From Siphlonurus alternatus (taxonomy: Eukaryota; Arthropoda; Insecta; Ephemeroptera; Siphlonuridae): 64,000 nucleotides of DNA. The notes below the pieces were generated by a model. That model saw nothing but the letters and a program-made list of their open reading frames with translations. It had not been told where the DNA came from and searched no databases. The stretch spans positions 25,340,816-25,404,815 of the forward strand of contig OX463779.1 in the NCBI GenBank assembly GCA_949825025.1, written 5' to 3'. Below are positions 1 to 12,954 of this stretch, piece by piece. A program made the position numbers and the translations under genes. How positions within the stretch are numbered: the first letter of the stretch is position 1; each line of letters starts with the position of its first letter.

Positions 1-510
1 GCCATAACACATCAAAGTGACACGTAATACGTCGCAATAGCATGACGTCCTCACTACACGGCCACGACAACACACCACGCACCAACACTCGAACACACGG
101 TGATTCGGAACACAGACCACACGACACCGAAGAGCCGAAATTTCCAAACGTAACCTCACGGGCGGCGTGCGCTGCCGAAAGGGTGTCCGGTGTCCGGAAC
201 CGAACACGACTCGGCAGCAACAAAAGTTCACCGGGCAAAGACCTCCACCGGCCAAGGCCAGCGCAGGGCACCGGAAGAGCTCGGAGGCCGAAAAACCCCA
301 AAAATCTAGATAAAAAAATTCACCCCCAGTCCCCCCCCGGACGTGGATTTTTTATTATTTTCCCGGTTACGGCGGCCACCCCCGGGAACCTCCAGGAAAA
401 GTTTCGTCGGGTTCCGACGAACCCAGACGCTCGCCCAAAGGAAGTGCGTCCCAGCATAGGAAAACGCTGGTTAATTTTGGGGTCCCGAAAGTGATGTTTA
501 ATAATAAGGA
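1..510. other. GC-rich flank of the tandem repeat, possibly ribosomal spacer
   Basis: This stretch is CpG- and C-rich, unlike the AT-rich DNA after 3197. I see no rRNA gene core and no recognisable protein in its open frames. A compact hairpin lies at 403-421, with TTCGTCGG and CCGACGAA separated by three bases. A second possible stem pairs CCAGC with GCTGG at about 452-470. The last 35 bases or so, just before the first repeat unit, resemble the end of that unit: a CGAAAAGTG-like stretch followed by a TTAA-containing stretch and CTAGGGG. This segment may therefore end in a diverged remnant of an earlier unit. Ribosomal spacer is an inference from composition and architecture. A GC-rich satellite is the main alternative. 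Confidence 0.45.
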
Positions 511-1847
511 CTAGGGGTGCGGGAGGTCGCCGGTCCTTTTTTTTTTTTTTTTCTCTTCTTTTTGAGAAGGAGAGTCGCGACGACGCGGTGGTGGCCAAAA
601 ATTGCACGTGTCATATAAATGGATTTGCGCGCCATCTGTGAACTTAGTGTAGAAGTATTTCGACGGCGATCGCCACTATATCTGGTGATTCTCCGAGCCG
701 TGCTGCCACCTGGTGGCCTTTTCTCGTACCGCCCCGGAACCTTCCAGAATGTATGATAAATAGTGCACCCTTGTGTCGGACCGGCACGAGACTCCCCCAG
801 GAAGTCTCTATCGAGAGTCACGCTTCCGCCTCTCGGATGAAGCGAGTGAGACGTAGACCTAGCGACGACGCGGCATTACGCCCTGTCATGGCTGTCAACG
901 TCATGTAGATCCGTCCGTATGTGGGCGCGTCTGAATGCCACGACCTAACTTTTTTCCCGTCGACCGCACGGTCAGGTCGGGAAACGGAGCGTTTCAATCG
1001 AGTAAGTACGAAAAGTATTAAAATCGCAATGGAAAGGTGTCGCGACGTCATTCTCGCGAACACGCCCCTCGAACGGAGGCAGGATTTCAAATCGCGAAAT
1101 GGCACCCGACGTTGCTCAAAGAGAGGTGGGCCCGACTTTGACGTCCCCGTTGACGGAAAGCAGGCCCGCTTTCGAAAAAAGCTCTCTGTTCATTTGTGGT
1201 CCGCTCGATCGGCCGTGTCAATCGACCGATGTCGGACCTAACCTACTCTCGTGCCCGGACGAGTTAGCAAACGTCGGGGGCGACCCCGATGATAAAGTTT
1301 CCGCGGTTCCCCCGCCCCGAGCGACCCCCCGACGGGACGCGCGTTCGCGGCAAGAGGCGCGAGAGACGCGACGGATCGGTCGCTTCGTCTCGAGGCGCGT
1401 CGGCGGGCCGCCGGTCGCGTGCCACGAGAACCGCGAGGTCCGACAGACGCCGCACCGTCCCGCGGGGTCGAGGGCGGTCTCGCCCCCGCCCCGTCGGAGG
1501 AGGGACGAAAGTGGAAAAAGGGCTTCATGAACCTCCGAGAGGACCGGTCCGCCCCTCCCGCGGCGCCGAGGACGGACGCCGGGGAGGGCCCCCGGAGGCC
1601 CGCAACTTCCCCGAAATCTCGTCCCCGGCTCGAGATTTCCGCCCTCTCTCGCCCTCCGGCGCCCCTCCCGAACGGAAACTCGATTTTAGGGAGGCGGTTC
1701 CGGAAACCTCGGGAGGCCCCCCACCCCGCGCCCCCGTCTCCCGGGTCGATTCCGGACGGGAACACCTCTGCCACGCGAAAAGAAAATCTCGCGGGCGTTT
1801 CTTACGAGGATCCCTACGCGCGAAAAGTGCCGCTTAACTAAGGGTTA
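511..1847. repeat. Tandem GC-rich unit 1 (about 1.34 kb), rDNA-spacer-like or satellite
   Basis: This is the first of two head-to-tail copies. It starts at CTAGGGGTGCGGG, followed by a long T run, and ends at a GCTTAACTAAGGGTTA motif. The copies differ by scattered substitutions and by about 12 bases in the T run, and by eye are roughly 97-98% identical. Inside are a TATAAAT at about 613-619, a perfect GGCGATCGCC palindrome near 665, a CTCF-like motif at 703-716 and a very CpG-rich second half (about 1250-1800). Frames on both strands are open here only because stop codons are rare in GC-rich DNA. The predicted proteins resemble nothing I know and are not called. Duplicated spacer promoters of ribosomal DNA have this kind of layout, but no 18S or 28S sequence is present to prove it. 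Confidence 0.85.
703..716 (-). promoter_or_regulatory. CTCF-like binding motif, unit 1
   Basis: Read on the minus strand the sequence is CCACCAGGTGGCAG, which fits the degenerate CTCF consensus CCASYAGRKGGCRS at every position. The same place in unit 2 (2051-2064) reads CCGCCAGGTGGCAG, one mismatch away. CTCF is an insulator protein conserved in many arthropods, and CTCF sites near rDNA spacer promoters are known in mammals. Function here is inferred from the motif alone. Confidence 0.4.
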
Positions 1848-3196
1848 CTAGGGGTGCGGGTGGTCGCCGGCCTTTTTTTTTTTGTTTTTTTTTTTTTTTT
1901 ATTTTCTTTTTGAGAAGGAGAGTCGCGACGACGTGTTGGTGACCAAAAATTGCACGTGTCATAAAAATGGATTTGCGCGCCATCTGTGAACTTAGTGTAG
2001 AAGTATTTCGACGGCGATCGCCACTATATCTGGTGATTTTCCGAGCCGTGCTGCCACCTGGCGGCCTTTTATCGTACCGCCCCGGAACCTTCCAGAATGT
2101 ATAATAAATAGTGCACCCTCTGTGTCGGACCGCCACGAGACTCCCCCAGGAAGTCTCTATCGAGAGTCCCGCTTCCGCCTCTCGGATAAAGCGAGTGAGA
2201 CGTAGACCTAGCGACGACGCGGCATTACGCCCTGTCATGGCTGTCAACGTCATGTAGATCCGTCCGTATGTGGGCGCGTCTGAATGCCACGACCTAACTT
2301 TTTTCCCGTCGACCGCACCGTCAGCTCGGGAAACGGAGCGTTTCAATCGAGTAAGTACGAAAAGTATTAAAATCGCGATGGAAAGGTGTCGCGACGTCAT
2401 TCTCGCGAACACGCCCCTCGAACGGAGGCAGGATTTCAAATCGCGAAATGGCACCCGACGTTGCTCAAAGAAAGCTGGACCCGACTTTGACGTCCCCGTT
2501 GACGGAAAGCAGGCCCGCTTTCGAAAAATGCTCTCTGTTCATTTGTGGTCCGCTCGATCGGCCGTGTCAATCGACCGATGTCGGACCTAACCTACTCTCG
2601 TGCCCGGATGAGTTAGCAAACGTCGGGGGCGACCCCGATGATAAAGTTTCCGTGGTTCCCCCGCCCCGAGCGACCCCCCGACGGGACGCGCGTTCGCGGC
2701 GAGACGCGCGAGAGACGCGACGGATCGGTCGCTTCGTCTCGAGGCGCGTCGGCGGGCCGCCGGTCGCGTGCCACGAGAACCGCGAGGTCCGATAGACGCC
2801 ACACCGTCCCGCGGGGTCGGGGGCGGTCTCGCCCCCGCCCCGTCGGAGGAGGGACGAAAGTGGAAAAAGGGCTTCATGAACCTCCGAGAGGACCGGACCG
2901 CCCCTCCCGCTGCGCCGAGGACGGACGCCGGGGAGGGCCCCCGGAGGCCCGCAACTTCCCCGAAATCTCGTCCCCGGCTCGAGATTTTCGCCCTCTCTCG
3001 CCCTCCGGCGCCCCTCCCGAACGGAAACTCGATTTTAGGGAGGCGGTTCCGGAAACCTCGGGAGGCCCCCCAGCCCGCGCCCCCGTCTCCCGGGTCGATT
3101 CCGGACGGGAACACCTCTGCCACGCGAAAAGAAAATCTCGCGGGCGTTTCTTACGAGGATCCCTACGCGCGAAAAGTGCCGCTTAACTAAGGGTTA
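1848..3196. repeat. Tandem GC-rich unit 2 (1349 bp), rDNA-spacer-like or satellite
   Basis: This is the second copy of the unit, in the same orientation. The offset from unit 1 is 1337 bases before the T run and 1349 after it, so the T run (about 1873-1899) is the main length difference. The TATAAAT of unit 1 reads ATAAAAAT here, and the CTCF-like motif differs at one base (2051-2064). The unit stops at GGGTTA and changes directly into AT-rich DNA. High identity between the copies indicates recent duplication or ongoing homogenisation, as in ribosomal spacers and satellites. Confidence 0.85.
2051..2064 (-). promoter_or_regulatory. CTCF-like binding motif, unit 2
   Basis: This is the counterpart of the motif at 703-716, with a single A-to-G change at the third consensus position. 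Conservation of the rest fits either the general identity of the repeat or selection on the site; two copies cannot separate these. Confidence 0.35.
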
Positions 3197-5927
3197 TTAT
3201 AAAATAGTTGTGACGAAAATAATTAAAAAATGAAAAATTCTAGAATTTTTTTTTAAGTAAAAAGCCCCTCAAATATAATTACATAATTATTAATGTCATA
3301 TAAAAATAAATATTATAATAGAATTAGAAAAATTATTTCATACTTCTAAATATTTATTATGTCTAATGATTTATTAAGTAATTTAAACATCAAAATAAGT
3401 TCATTCCCTTATTGCATGTCCTTTTTAATTTATTGCCAATTGCATTGTTTGCAATTTATAAGAAACAATCAGCTTGATTTTTTAATAAATTTTGAAGCTA
3501 CAGATTAACGTAAAATTTTATTATGAAATAAATGTTTACGTTTAAAAATTAATCTATTTTTTTTTTAATTTTAAATCAAAAGTAAATATTATTTTACTAC
3601 GCTTGAGATGGAGTCTAAATAAATTTTTAATATAATTTTAATATTATTATATACATCAACATAAAATGTTGACATTAAAATTTAGCTACTTTGCAATAAC
3701 AATATAACTACATAACACGTCTATTTTTTGTTGCTGGTCCTTTTTTGTTTTTATAGTCCTATATTATATGCGATAATAAAAATCTTTTCATGCTTTTTAT
3801 ATCACCCTTGTGTCGTGTCTGAAGAGTTTTTCACTTCTCTGTAAATATATGTTGGCAACAGACAGAAACAAGAAACTTTGCAGCAAGTAAATTTGATTTC
3901 TTTAACATGAAGTTTGTTGGTCGTTGAATGGAACCAGGCGAACACACCAGAGAGTAAATTTACGACGATACTTATACAAAAACTCAGCGAGAATGTTCAC
4001 GCTCCGGTGCTTACTGAATTAATGAAACACGCAGACCATCCCCGATGGTTTTGCCACGTCTGGAGGCTGTAACAAGAAATGGTACTGGACGGCTGGCTGG
4101 TATGTGGCGGATACAATTGACACAGTTTGCTTATATCACGCCCGCTGACTGCGTTCTCCGTGCTTCGTGCTACCTCACGACACGTCAAAAAACGTGCTGT
4201 GTCAACCTCGATGCCCCCTTATATGTGTCAATCAAATGAACTGTAATAATTTTCTCTCTTTTTTGCATAAATTCATATTTTCATCTTTTGATTCCAATAA
4301 AATTTATTTATCACAATGTAGCAGATCCAAGTTACGACAACGTATATCTTATGAAATGGTCAGCATTTCTGTCCCATCTTAGTTAGCCTGCATTAGTGGC
4401 ATGGCTAGTTGGAAGTTGTCCAGATGATCTTTCATCTATGTACCAAACAGCCGCCGTGAGAAATGTGACAAATTTAAGCCAGAGGCGCCATTATAATCAT
4501 TATGATTTAGAAAACAAAATGCTTTCAGAAATATAAAATGTTTCTACATTGAAAAGATTATTTAACTTTTTTTATTATACTTATATAAAAAAAATCATTT
4601 TCAATTTATCAACTGAGTGCTGCTGTATATTTACTACATTAATCACAATGTTCTAATGTATTTTTTTCTTATTATTTTCAATCTCATATAAGAGTCATAA
4701 GATATTTTGCTTTATTTTTTGTAATGTAATTGTAAATGTAACACTGAATGGGTGAACAAATTCTTGCAATTTTTTTGTCTTTTTTATCTTTTTATTTTGC
4801 CTCCTTTCTCACTGTCAGTTCAATCTTATTAACAACTAAATTTCAATTGAAAAACATCACCATTTTAAAATTGAGTCTGGAAGAAAATAGAATTGGAATT
4901 TGACCCTCTTGTTGTTTTTCAGCTTATAAGGTTGAGAATCCGTTTTAAAATTTGTTTACTTCTCTGAAAAAATAAGATTTTGAAATTTTATATTTTAATT
5001 TACTGACAACACAAGAATTACGAAACTAGATCGTATAACATTCCTTGATTGAACTTTCAGTTACACTTGCCAGAGAAAGTTAACACCAATCACATCAAAG
5101 ATTGGATCTATAATCATCCCCCTCTCCACTCTACAACCCCTTCCCTTTGCTGCTTGCTGCCAAGTATCGTTGTAGTCTCGTATATACAATTGCCGTATTG
5201 AGCTTAAGAAATATTGCCTAGAAGAGTTGTTGCGAACTTTCTGGGGCGGAAATAATTGCTTCCATGACATTTCACCGTGCTACGGTATTAGAACAAATTT
5301 TTTATATGTATTGAAATATTTGAAATAGCATCGTTGTATTGTCTGTTCTACTACACCATAAAAGTATTTGATTTGTTATGTAGTTAAATGATGAAGAGTA
5401 CTTTTATATGAAATAGGTTCATATTACAATTTCAAGCATGAAATATTATGCTTGCCAAATAAGTTTTTCATCTGTATCTAAGTGTATTTATATAATACAG
5501 TAATATATATAGATACAACATTTTCATATTTTACAAGTATATATCACAGTACATGCATTGCATAACGTACTATATATATTTTTGTATATATGTAGAAAAA
5601 AAAGTAGGTTAACCCTTTTAAGATAAATTAATATATAATTTTATATTTGCAAACGAGATATTATTTATCTGAGTATAAAAAAAGCATAATATAAGCTGAT
5701 GCGATATAATGCACTAGAGCATATTATCTGAAAGAATATAATAACTCTACTGAACAGACAATGTTTTCTTGAAATAAATGCAGAATTTAGATTAAATAAA
5801 TCATCTGCATTTCAGAATAGCAACACAATACCATATGCAATTTTCGTTAAATTGCAATATCTTCTATATGCCCATCGACGTCTCAAGTAATACAATAATA
5901 TATTTATTATCACATTATTATAAACCT
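3197..5927. other. AT-rich non-coding DNA with one GC-richer island (about 3.90-4.24 kb)
   Basis: The composition changes abruptly from GC-rich to AT-rich at the left edge. Most of the stretch is low-complexity A/T with no convincing gene. An island at about 3.90-4.24 kb is richer in G+C and CpG and contains short open frames on both strands (63-64 codons), which resemble no family I know. A short segment at about 4.44-4.49 kb contains AGGCGCCATTA. A further moderately complex patch at about 5.06-5.28 kb also lacks a recognisable product. Confidence 0.6.
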
Positions 5928-6029
5928 TTAACCGTAGCATTACCAAGGTCATTTTTATCTCACGCTTTACCAAGAGGAGGGAGGAGGGGTCGAAACGACC
6001 GGCTCATGTTAAAAAAAAAAAAGTTTTTT

Positions 6030-6092
<63 letters not shown>

Positions 6093-6237
6093 CGGAAATA
6101 CATTGCTGGGTGGCTAACTAAAGATTACACATTTTTCCAGAATTCTTCGAGCAGTATTTTACACTTTTTTCCGCTTTAAAAGAGTAACGGGTCGTCTCGA
6201 CCCCCGCCCCCCCACTCCTTGGTAATACTAGGGTTAA
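5928..6237. mobile_element. TTAA-flanked inverted-repeat element (piggyBac-type MITE), with internal (TA)n
   Basis: TTAA at 5928-5931 is followed by CCGTAGCATTACCAAGG. The right end is the inverse of CCCTAGTATTACCAAGG, followed by TTAA at 6234-6237. This gives 17-bp terminal inverted repeats with two mismatches and the TTAA target duplication typical of the piggyBac superfamily. Subterminal copies of GGGTCGAAACGACC and GGGTCGTCTCGACCC add to the palindromic character. The element is about 310 bp and encodes nothing, so it is non-autonomous. Its centre holds a (TA)n tract at 6034-6090. The right half is related to 31124-31250. Confidence 0.7.
6034..6090. repeat. (TA)n microsatellite inside the TTAA-flanked element
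   Basis: This is a pure dinucleotide tract of about 57 bp, immediately left of the conserved TTTCGGAAATACATTGCTGG segment. The related copy at 31.1 kb has a different microsatellite, (ATT)n, at the same place. Confidence 0.95.
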
Positions 6238-9200
6238 ATATGGGAGTCAAACCATATTTTGGTACTGAAGCGGGTGCATGGACAATGTCCCAAATTGAAA
6301 TAAAACACGCTATATAGCGTCAATCAGATATGCATATATAATGTTTGCCTCTAACATTTACTGTTTAAATAAATCAATGCAAAGCTCGGAGCTCACTTTG
6401 TGTTTAACTTTATCCGATCGGGACAACCTACATGAAAATTTTATTGTAGAAATGAAAAGAGGGCACATCGAATTATATTACAGTAAACAGAATTTGTTCA
6501 GATTTTTAGAGTCCGGGAATTATTTTATAAGAAAATATTGAAAAAAACAAAGAGAGGCCTCAATAGGCGTCACTTCTTAATAAAATGACATGATCTAAAA
6601 GGGGCGTGGATTTAAACCTGAGCCTGGAAAGACTTTTTAGCAATACTTCCTGGTCTCTAAAAATGTGCAATAATTCAGGGCAAAATAATTTGATACCTTC
6701 ATTTCATTTCATTTCGCCGAGAGCAAAATTTCATGCAGGTATTTTTTTTTCTTTATTCCAAATTTTTCGATTGTACAATACAACATAATATGTTCATGTC
6801 AATTAAACTTATAAGAAAAATACATAACAATAACATCCATGATGTATGATTTTATTAGATCATTATGCCAATAGATATATGTAATATTCACAAGTTATCA
6901 TCTTATTATTATAATTGCACGTTGAAATTTATAACTATCCCGGAAATTTTATACAATTATTATTTCTAGTTTTTATACAATCGTAATTTAATAACTTTAT
7001 ATCTTCTGATAAAATTAACTAGCTTCTACAACAATATTTTGACCTCTGTTCTGCTCGTTGTGGTAATAATGGAAATTATTAAATCTAGTATCGTCTGTTA
7101 CATAGCGACAGTTTCTGAGGAGTCATCGGCGACGTTCACAGTTCCAATTTCCTCCTCTACTTTATTGCTTTGGAATGTTGAATTCAATCTAAAGAGCGAC
7201 AGGGTCTTTGTGGAAACCACACCACAGTTAGAAGGCAATATTCCCTCTCCCAAGGTTATGAACCTCCCTTTCCTCCCCCATCTCTAGTCTTCTCATCATA
7301 GTGTGTGTAATATGATGAAATGAAGGTTTATATTAAAATCTGCTTAACGAATCCAAGTAGAAAACGAGAGCGGGGATGAAATTGTTTGTTGAAATTGTAT
7401 CTGAAAATAAATGTAATATAGCAGTGGCATAATGTTATGTATCATATTCTAGGAGAAACTTAGCTGGTTGACATTTGATTTAAAATTATTAACATTATGA
7501 GAATAATATGAATATTTAAATTATTATTGTTATTACATAAAAACAGCAATGCAAAATTTAAAAATGTTGAGTATGTTTTATTTATTAAAATAAATATTAT
7601 TATTTAACAAATTAAAAGAGAATACTGTCATGGATTTGAACCATGGCTATCTTTGCATTTATTATGTTCCACCAAGTCAGATGCTTACAATTAGTGAAGC
7701 AACAAGGACTTCAATGATTTTTTTTTTTTTTTTTTTTTTTTTAATTCTGATATTTTTGCACTACTTTTTTTTTACAGCTACGGAGCTACCTGCTGCTTTT
7801 GTTGATTCAGACAAAATTTGTTTCGTATACTGAGAAAATAATCACCGTATTTCATCAATATATAATGATGCCATAGAATATTTTTATATTCCTGAATAAA
7901 TAAATAGAGAAGCAACAGCAAAATTAGATTACCTGCGATAAGGTTTGTTTTCAACGTATAGAGATAAGGAAAAAATATTTTCATTAAAATTAACAATTGC
8001 CTGGTTTTGCATAGTCATTTATAACTTATAACAAATAATAAAGTAATAATATTAAAAAAACTGAAATTATACACTGTTGTAATATTAAATGATTTATATT
8101 TTAATAAAATCATCTGTTTTTTATGATGCAATTTTCTAACTTTAAATCACAACAAAATGTCAAGTTTTCATTTTTATTGCGTTGCAGCATCAGCACAAAT
8201 ACCCTCGGAAGGCATAGAAAGCATGCAGCAGTAAAACAACAAGCGTTTGCTCATTCACCACTAGAAACACAATTCTTGTACGTGGCTTTAAGTACTTGTC
8301 TCTTTAAACCAAAATAAGCTTATCGAGCACAGAAAAATCACATTTGATCTTTAAAGATGGTCCAAAATGGCTATTGCCAATCCGCTAAAAAAATCCCGAG
8401 TTGAAAATTTTCGTATTCAACTCATCCTTTACACATCTAAATCTAATTTATTTTTACTTCTAAAGCACATCTTCTTTCCTCTTCACTCAAAGTGAGGACG
8501 AAATGGAGACAATAATTCTTAAATTTTATACTCAATAAGAGGAAAAAATACGTAATATCGTATTTTTCTCTTTTTTTTCCCCTCTAAAATGGTGCAAGAT
8601 AAGAAGAAATTAGACAAGGAGAGAACTTGTAGCGAATAAAAGATGAAAATTATTTCAACTCGGGATATTATTTAAAAATATTGAGTGCATGCTAAAAGCT
8701 GAAAACTTCAACAACATATTTATTATATTTATTATTCAATAATCATCAATTTTATTATTAAAATAAACTTGTCCTAAATAATAAAAATTAATAATAAAAT
8801 ATTATTTCCTTTATTTTCTTATTTTTAACTGGACTACTGATATATATATATTTTTTTTGATGAAAATATAATAAATACACAATTATTTTTAAAAATTGGT
8901 AAATCATAATTACTTTTCTCTTTTGTTTTAAATTTTCCATGTCTTGGTATCAATTCTAATTAACTACATAGGATGGGTTATATATTGTGGTTTCGCAATA
9001 TGTATATAGACATTGATCAGCTGTTTGATCGCTCCACTGGTGATTGAGATTCATCATGTCAACATTGAATACCGTCAGCTGCACACCAACCACACCACGA
9101 AATGTTGACTCTGTGATTCAAGAACAACACCACCCATGTTGATCATCATAGGGTGGGTGATCGAAATGAAACATTGATTGGATAGGGGAATATGTAACGA

Positions 9201-12200
9201 GTAATCTATGGACTTCATTCTAATAATCGAGTAGCACTTGCAAACTACACACAATTGTTATCGAAGCCTACACACAAAAGCTTGGTTAAAGTAGCAGCAG
9301 GAGGGAGGGAGTGTGGTGTAGCAATCATAAACCTACATACAGTTATTATTACATTCCATAATATAAATTTACACAATATACATTAAGTATTGCAAAATAA
9401 TATTTGAAGTAATATTAATAATTTATTATAAAACTGATTATATTTCAAAGTATTATCAAATTCAACACACACTATAAATTCATTGTAATTATGTTTTATA
9501 GAATATGAATATTGTAAGTTGAAATTTTTGCTATAAAATAATTATAAATTATAACCTATCTTTTATGGTAATTTTAGTTACAATTTTTATTTAAACAAGC
9601 AAAAATTAAGAATTGTAATACAAAATGGCTGTAATTTTACAGATACGACGTAAAAAAACAAGAAACAATTTCATATAATGCCTGGGTAAAACTACAAAAA
9701 TTACTATAAATGCATGAATGACAAATGTAGAAATGTACTGTACAAGGCTATTATATATTTAAAGTTAAAACACCGGAAAAAAAATGCATCGTAACATTGA
9801 TATGGTTTATCGAAGATTAAAAACAGCATTCATAAATACCTCTCATGACATATTTTTAAATTTTGCTGAAGCAACAATGTTTGCTTTCCTTTTTACATTG
9901 TTCATTGAACTCACTGCAACAACTAAATATCTCTTGTTTCCTTGCATGCATGCAGCAATGCAGTATTCGTTTTTATTAAAAAATAATCAACTTTTGTTGG
10001 AACGTTTTTAGCTGTAGTATATTTATATGTATAAGTATAAATAACTGAAAAAAAGCAAACAACTAAACATCATACAAAATGAGTGATACATATAAAAAAC
10101 ATGGGTTCTCGACAACTGTTAATATTGCATAATTATAAAAATAAGCTTTTAATTAATTAATATAAGTAATCAATTAAAAATATTTAATTAAAAATTATTA
10201 AAATTAAAATTGAACATGTTATTTATATTGATATTTACTGACATAGTATAAAAATAATTTAAATGTAATTAAAATTTTCTCTTTTAAAAAGTGTGTTTAC
10301 TTTAAATGTAATAAAATTAAAATGATAAATTGAGTTATCAATTACATTATAATTATTTAAAAAAATTATTCTGGTTTTAAGTAATTAATACGAATGATTT
10401 TTTTTTTTTTTTTTGTATTCAATTATAAATAATATAATATTAAACAGATTTATCATTTTAAAATTGAGTATGCTTTTCCTTATATAATTTTATTTATTCG
10501 TAGTATATTTTTACAATAGAATAGGAGAATTACATAATACGTATCATACAGGCTAATAAGGAACAATAAATGCATGAAAACTTGAAATAAAATTTCCAGG
10601 AAAAATTATTACAAAAAATTATTTCTAGATACTTTTAAATTAAATGTTACCAAGTATGGAGGGTTTTATTTGCTTATCCATTACAGTTTTTTGTTTTGAT
10701 TTTTTCATGTAATTATAAACAGTACCACATCACCATGGCGACCTGTTTTTTCCAGTTATTGAAAAGTGCACACACAATGACAACCACGTCATCTAAATAT
10801 AACGTACGTGTCTCTTATATGACATGAATTACATGACAAAACCTCGTGCACGCTTGCTACGTGAAGTCGGTCAGGACAGACACATGAATATTGCACAAAA
10901 ATTTACCATGAAACATTTTTTTATTACAATAAGTTATTTTATCTTATATATCAATAAATCTATTGTCAATGATACTTTAATGACATCATGTAATCTGAAA
11001 AGATATATATTTTTTAAATATTCGAAATGTTTTATGTTAGAATCTATGAGGGTGTATTGCTAATTATATTATTTATTATATATATTATGGTATTATAGAG
11101 GTAGAAGAAATATATTTGATTCGAGATATATCAAATTGCTTGAGTGAGCAGGTAACAAACCTCCGTATGGATACGAAATTTCATCACTACGGGTGCTTAT
11201 CAGTGAGCTGACAACCCAATTCTATTATATCATTTTTTTTAACATTAAATACTTCCTCTAACATTACTTTCATGGTACGCTGAGCACAGTGAAGTTGACA
11301 GTACCTGGAACTATCAGGGAAAAGCGGTTTAGTAAAAAGATTGCTTGATGAAAGTGAAAATTGGGTGAAAAAAATCTCAGTGCTTTATAAAATCATAATG
11401 TCTTTATCATATTATTTAATCAAGAGTGCAATCCGCTTTGTTGAGATACTATACAACAGGTTTTTATTATTAACTACAAACAATGAGTTTCTTTTCTCTG
11501 ATTTCCGTCTCTAAAATACTGACCCGAACAGCAACTCCAGATTTATTTCTTTAAACTTTGGAAATATTAAAAATATATAATATTAAACGCCAAACAAAAT
11601 TTTTAATAGAAAATTTATAGTGTATATATTTATTATTATTAAGTTTATAATTTACATTTTAATATAAAATCAAAATAATATATTTGCATACAAAATGTAG
11701 TAATAACAATAACAATAATAATAATAAATGTAAAACAAAAGTTTCATCAAAATTTATATGTTTAAAAAAAATTAGTTTTATAACGTAAAATTAAACAAAT
11801 AATTTTATATCAACTCTGTAACGTTTTAACCTTGTATGAACAGTATAATAAAAGTGGAACATGTCTCTATTATCATTTTGTTTCAATGAACATTCATAAC
11901 GATTTGCCTCTGCTTGTGGTAAGTATGTATCGCGGCAGTATCGTTCTCATTAGTTTGGGATTAGGCTCGTGGTCGTGGCATGAACGGGAAAAGGGTGGAT
12001 CATTTAAAGAGTTTGCCTGCTGTTTTTGAACCTAAGCAAACATATAAAGCCATGGTTACATCATTTTGTATGAGTTATTCTCTGAACTGCAGTTAAAAAA
12101 TAATGAAATCATTATAATATACATTTTAACATTGTATTTGAATTCTATAATTAGGGGAGGGGGGGAGAGAAGGAGAGAGTAACATTGTGAAACAAATTAT

Positions 12201-12954
12201 AAATACTGCATTGTATTATATATTAGCAAATTTATGGAGAGAAACTCTCAATTATCGTATGTTTGAAAGAATTTAATCGCCTTAAGAGTATGCAACTTTC
12301 TTAACACAAGTGTCAAACATGTTGCATATTTTACAGGTAGCAACATTATGAGGACTTTTGAGTTTCTATTTTGCAATACTATTACTGTTTGGTTTCATGA
12401 GTTGTTGTTTTAATATTTGAGCTCTGTGTTATTTAGTACTTTCTTAGTTGGTGCTCAAAATATTATAATTCCAAGTTAAAATATAATTATTATTTTAAAT
12501 ATTTTACCTCTTTTTTTACATGCTAAGATGCAAAATCCACACACTAATAATAACTTTTTTTGGTATCAGCTGGTTGGTTGCAGCAAAATTGTTATAAAAC
12601 AAAAAACTTGCTAAACAGAAAATTTGACATATTTTTAGGATTCGATCTTATTTTGTTGAAGTTAAAAAATGTGTGGATAATGTACTACATAATGATTGCA
12701 TGTATTTTGAAAATTGTCATAGATACCAACAATATAATATATATTTTTCACTATAAACTTACTAATGTCAAAAAATTATTTTTATTTTAAATTTGGAGTA
12801 TTCTATAATATTTTGTATATAATATATACATATATATACATATACAATATGAAAGATGAAAACATGTTATTTTACTTCAATATCCTTTTGCCTTAAAAAT
12901 GGATTTTGAAATAAGCGTCAAGCTTTTTGTATTTCCTGTGTTCACAACAACATC
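6238..12954. other. AT-rich non-coding DNA, no gene recognised
   Basis: This is low-complexity A/T with short open frames of 60-82 codons that resemble no known protein. Notable spots are a run of 25 T at 7718-7742; a more complex patch at about 9.00-9.32 kb with repeated CCAAC/TTGAT-like words and the palindrome CAGCTG twice; and a segment at about 11.49-11.58 kb that recurs at 14.74-14.82 kb. A T-arm-like CATGG-loop-CCATG lies on the minus strand at about 7.63 kb, but a full tRNA cannot be folded around it. No transcription unit can be supported. Confidence 0.6.
11495..11580 (+). repeat. Dispersed repeat, copy A (about 80 bp)
   Basis: The segment TTCCGTCTCTAAAATACTGA through CTTTGGAAATATTA closely matches 14742-14815, in the same orientation and with a few substitutions and small indels. 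It is not simple sequence, so the match suggests a fragment of an unrecognised dispersed repeat. No terminal structure or coding capacity is visible. Confidence 0.6.

Noticed and set aside
1238..3190. Frames of 140-206 codons in the GC-rich tandem units
   Set aside because: They are open on both strands and in several frames because stop codons are rare in GC-rich DNA. The products are arginine/proline-rich and match no family I know.
1..3196. 18S, 5.8S or 28S rRNA gene
   Set aside because: No conserved rRNA core words are present. Only spacer-like composition and architecture support an rDNA link.
7622..7705. tRNA gene on the minus strand
   Set aside because: A T-arm (CATGG, loop TTCAAAT, CCATG) is visible, but the anticodon stem and the acceptor pairing do not form.
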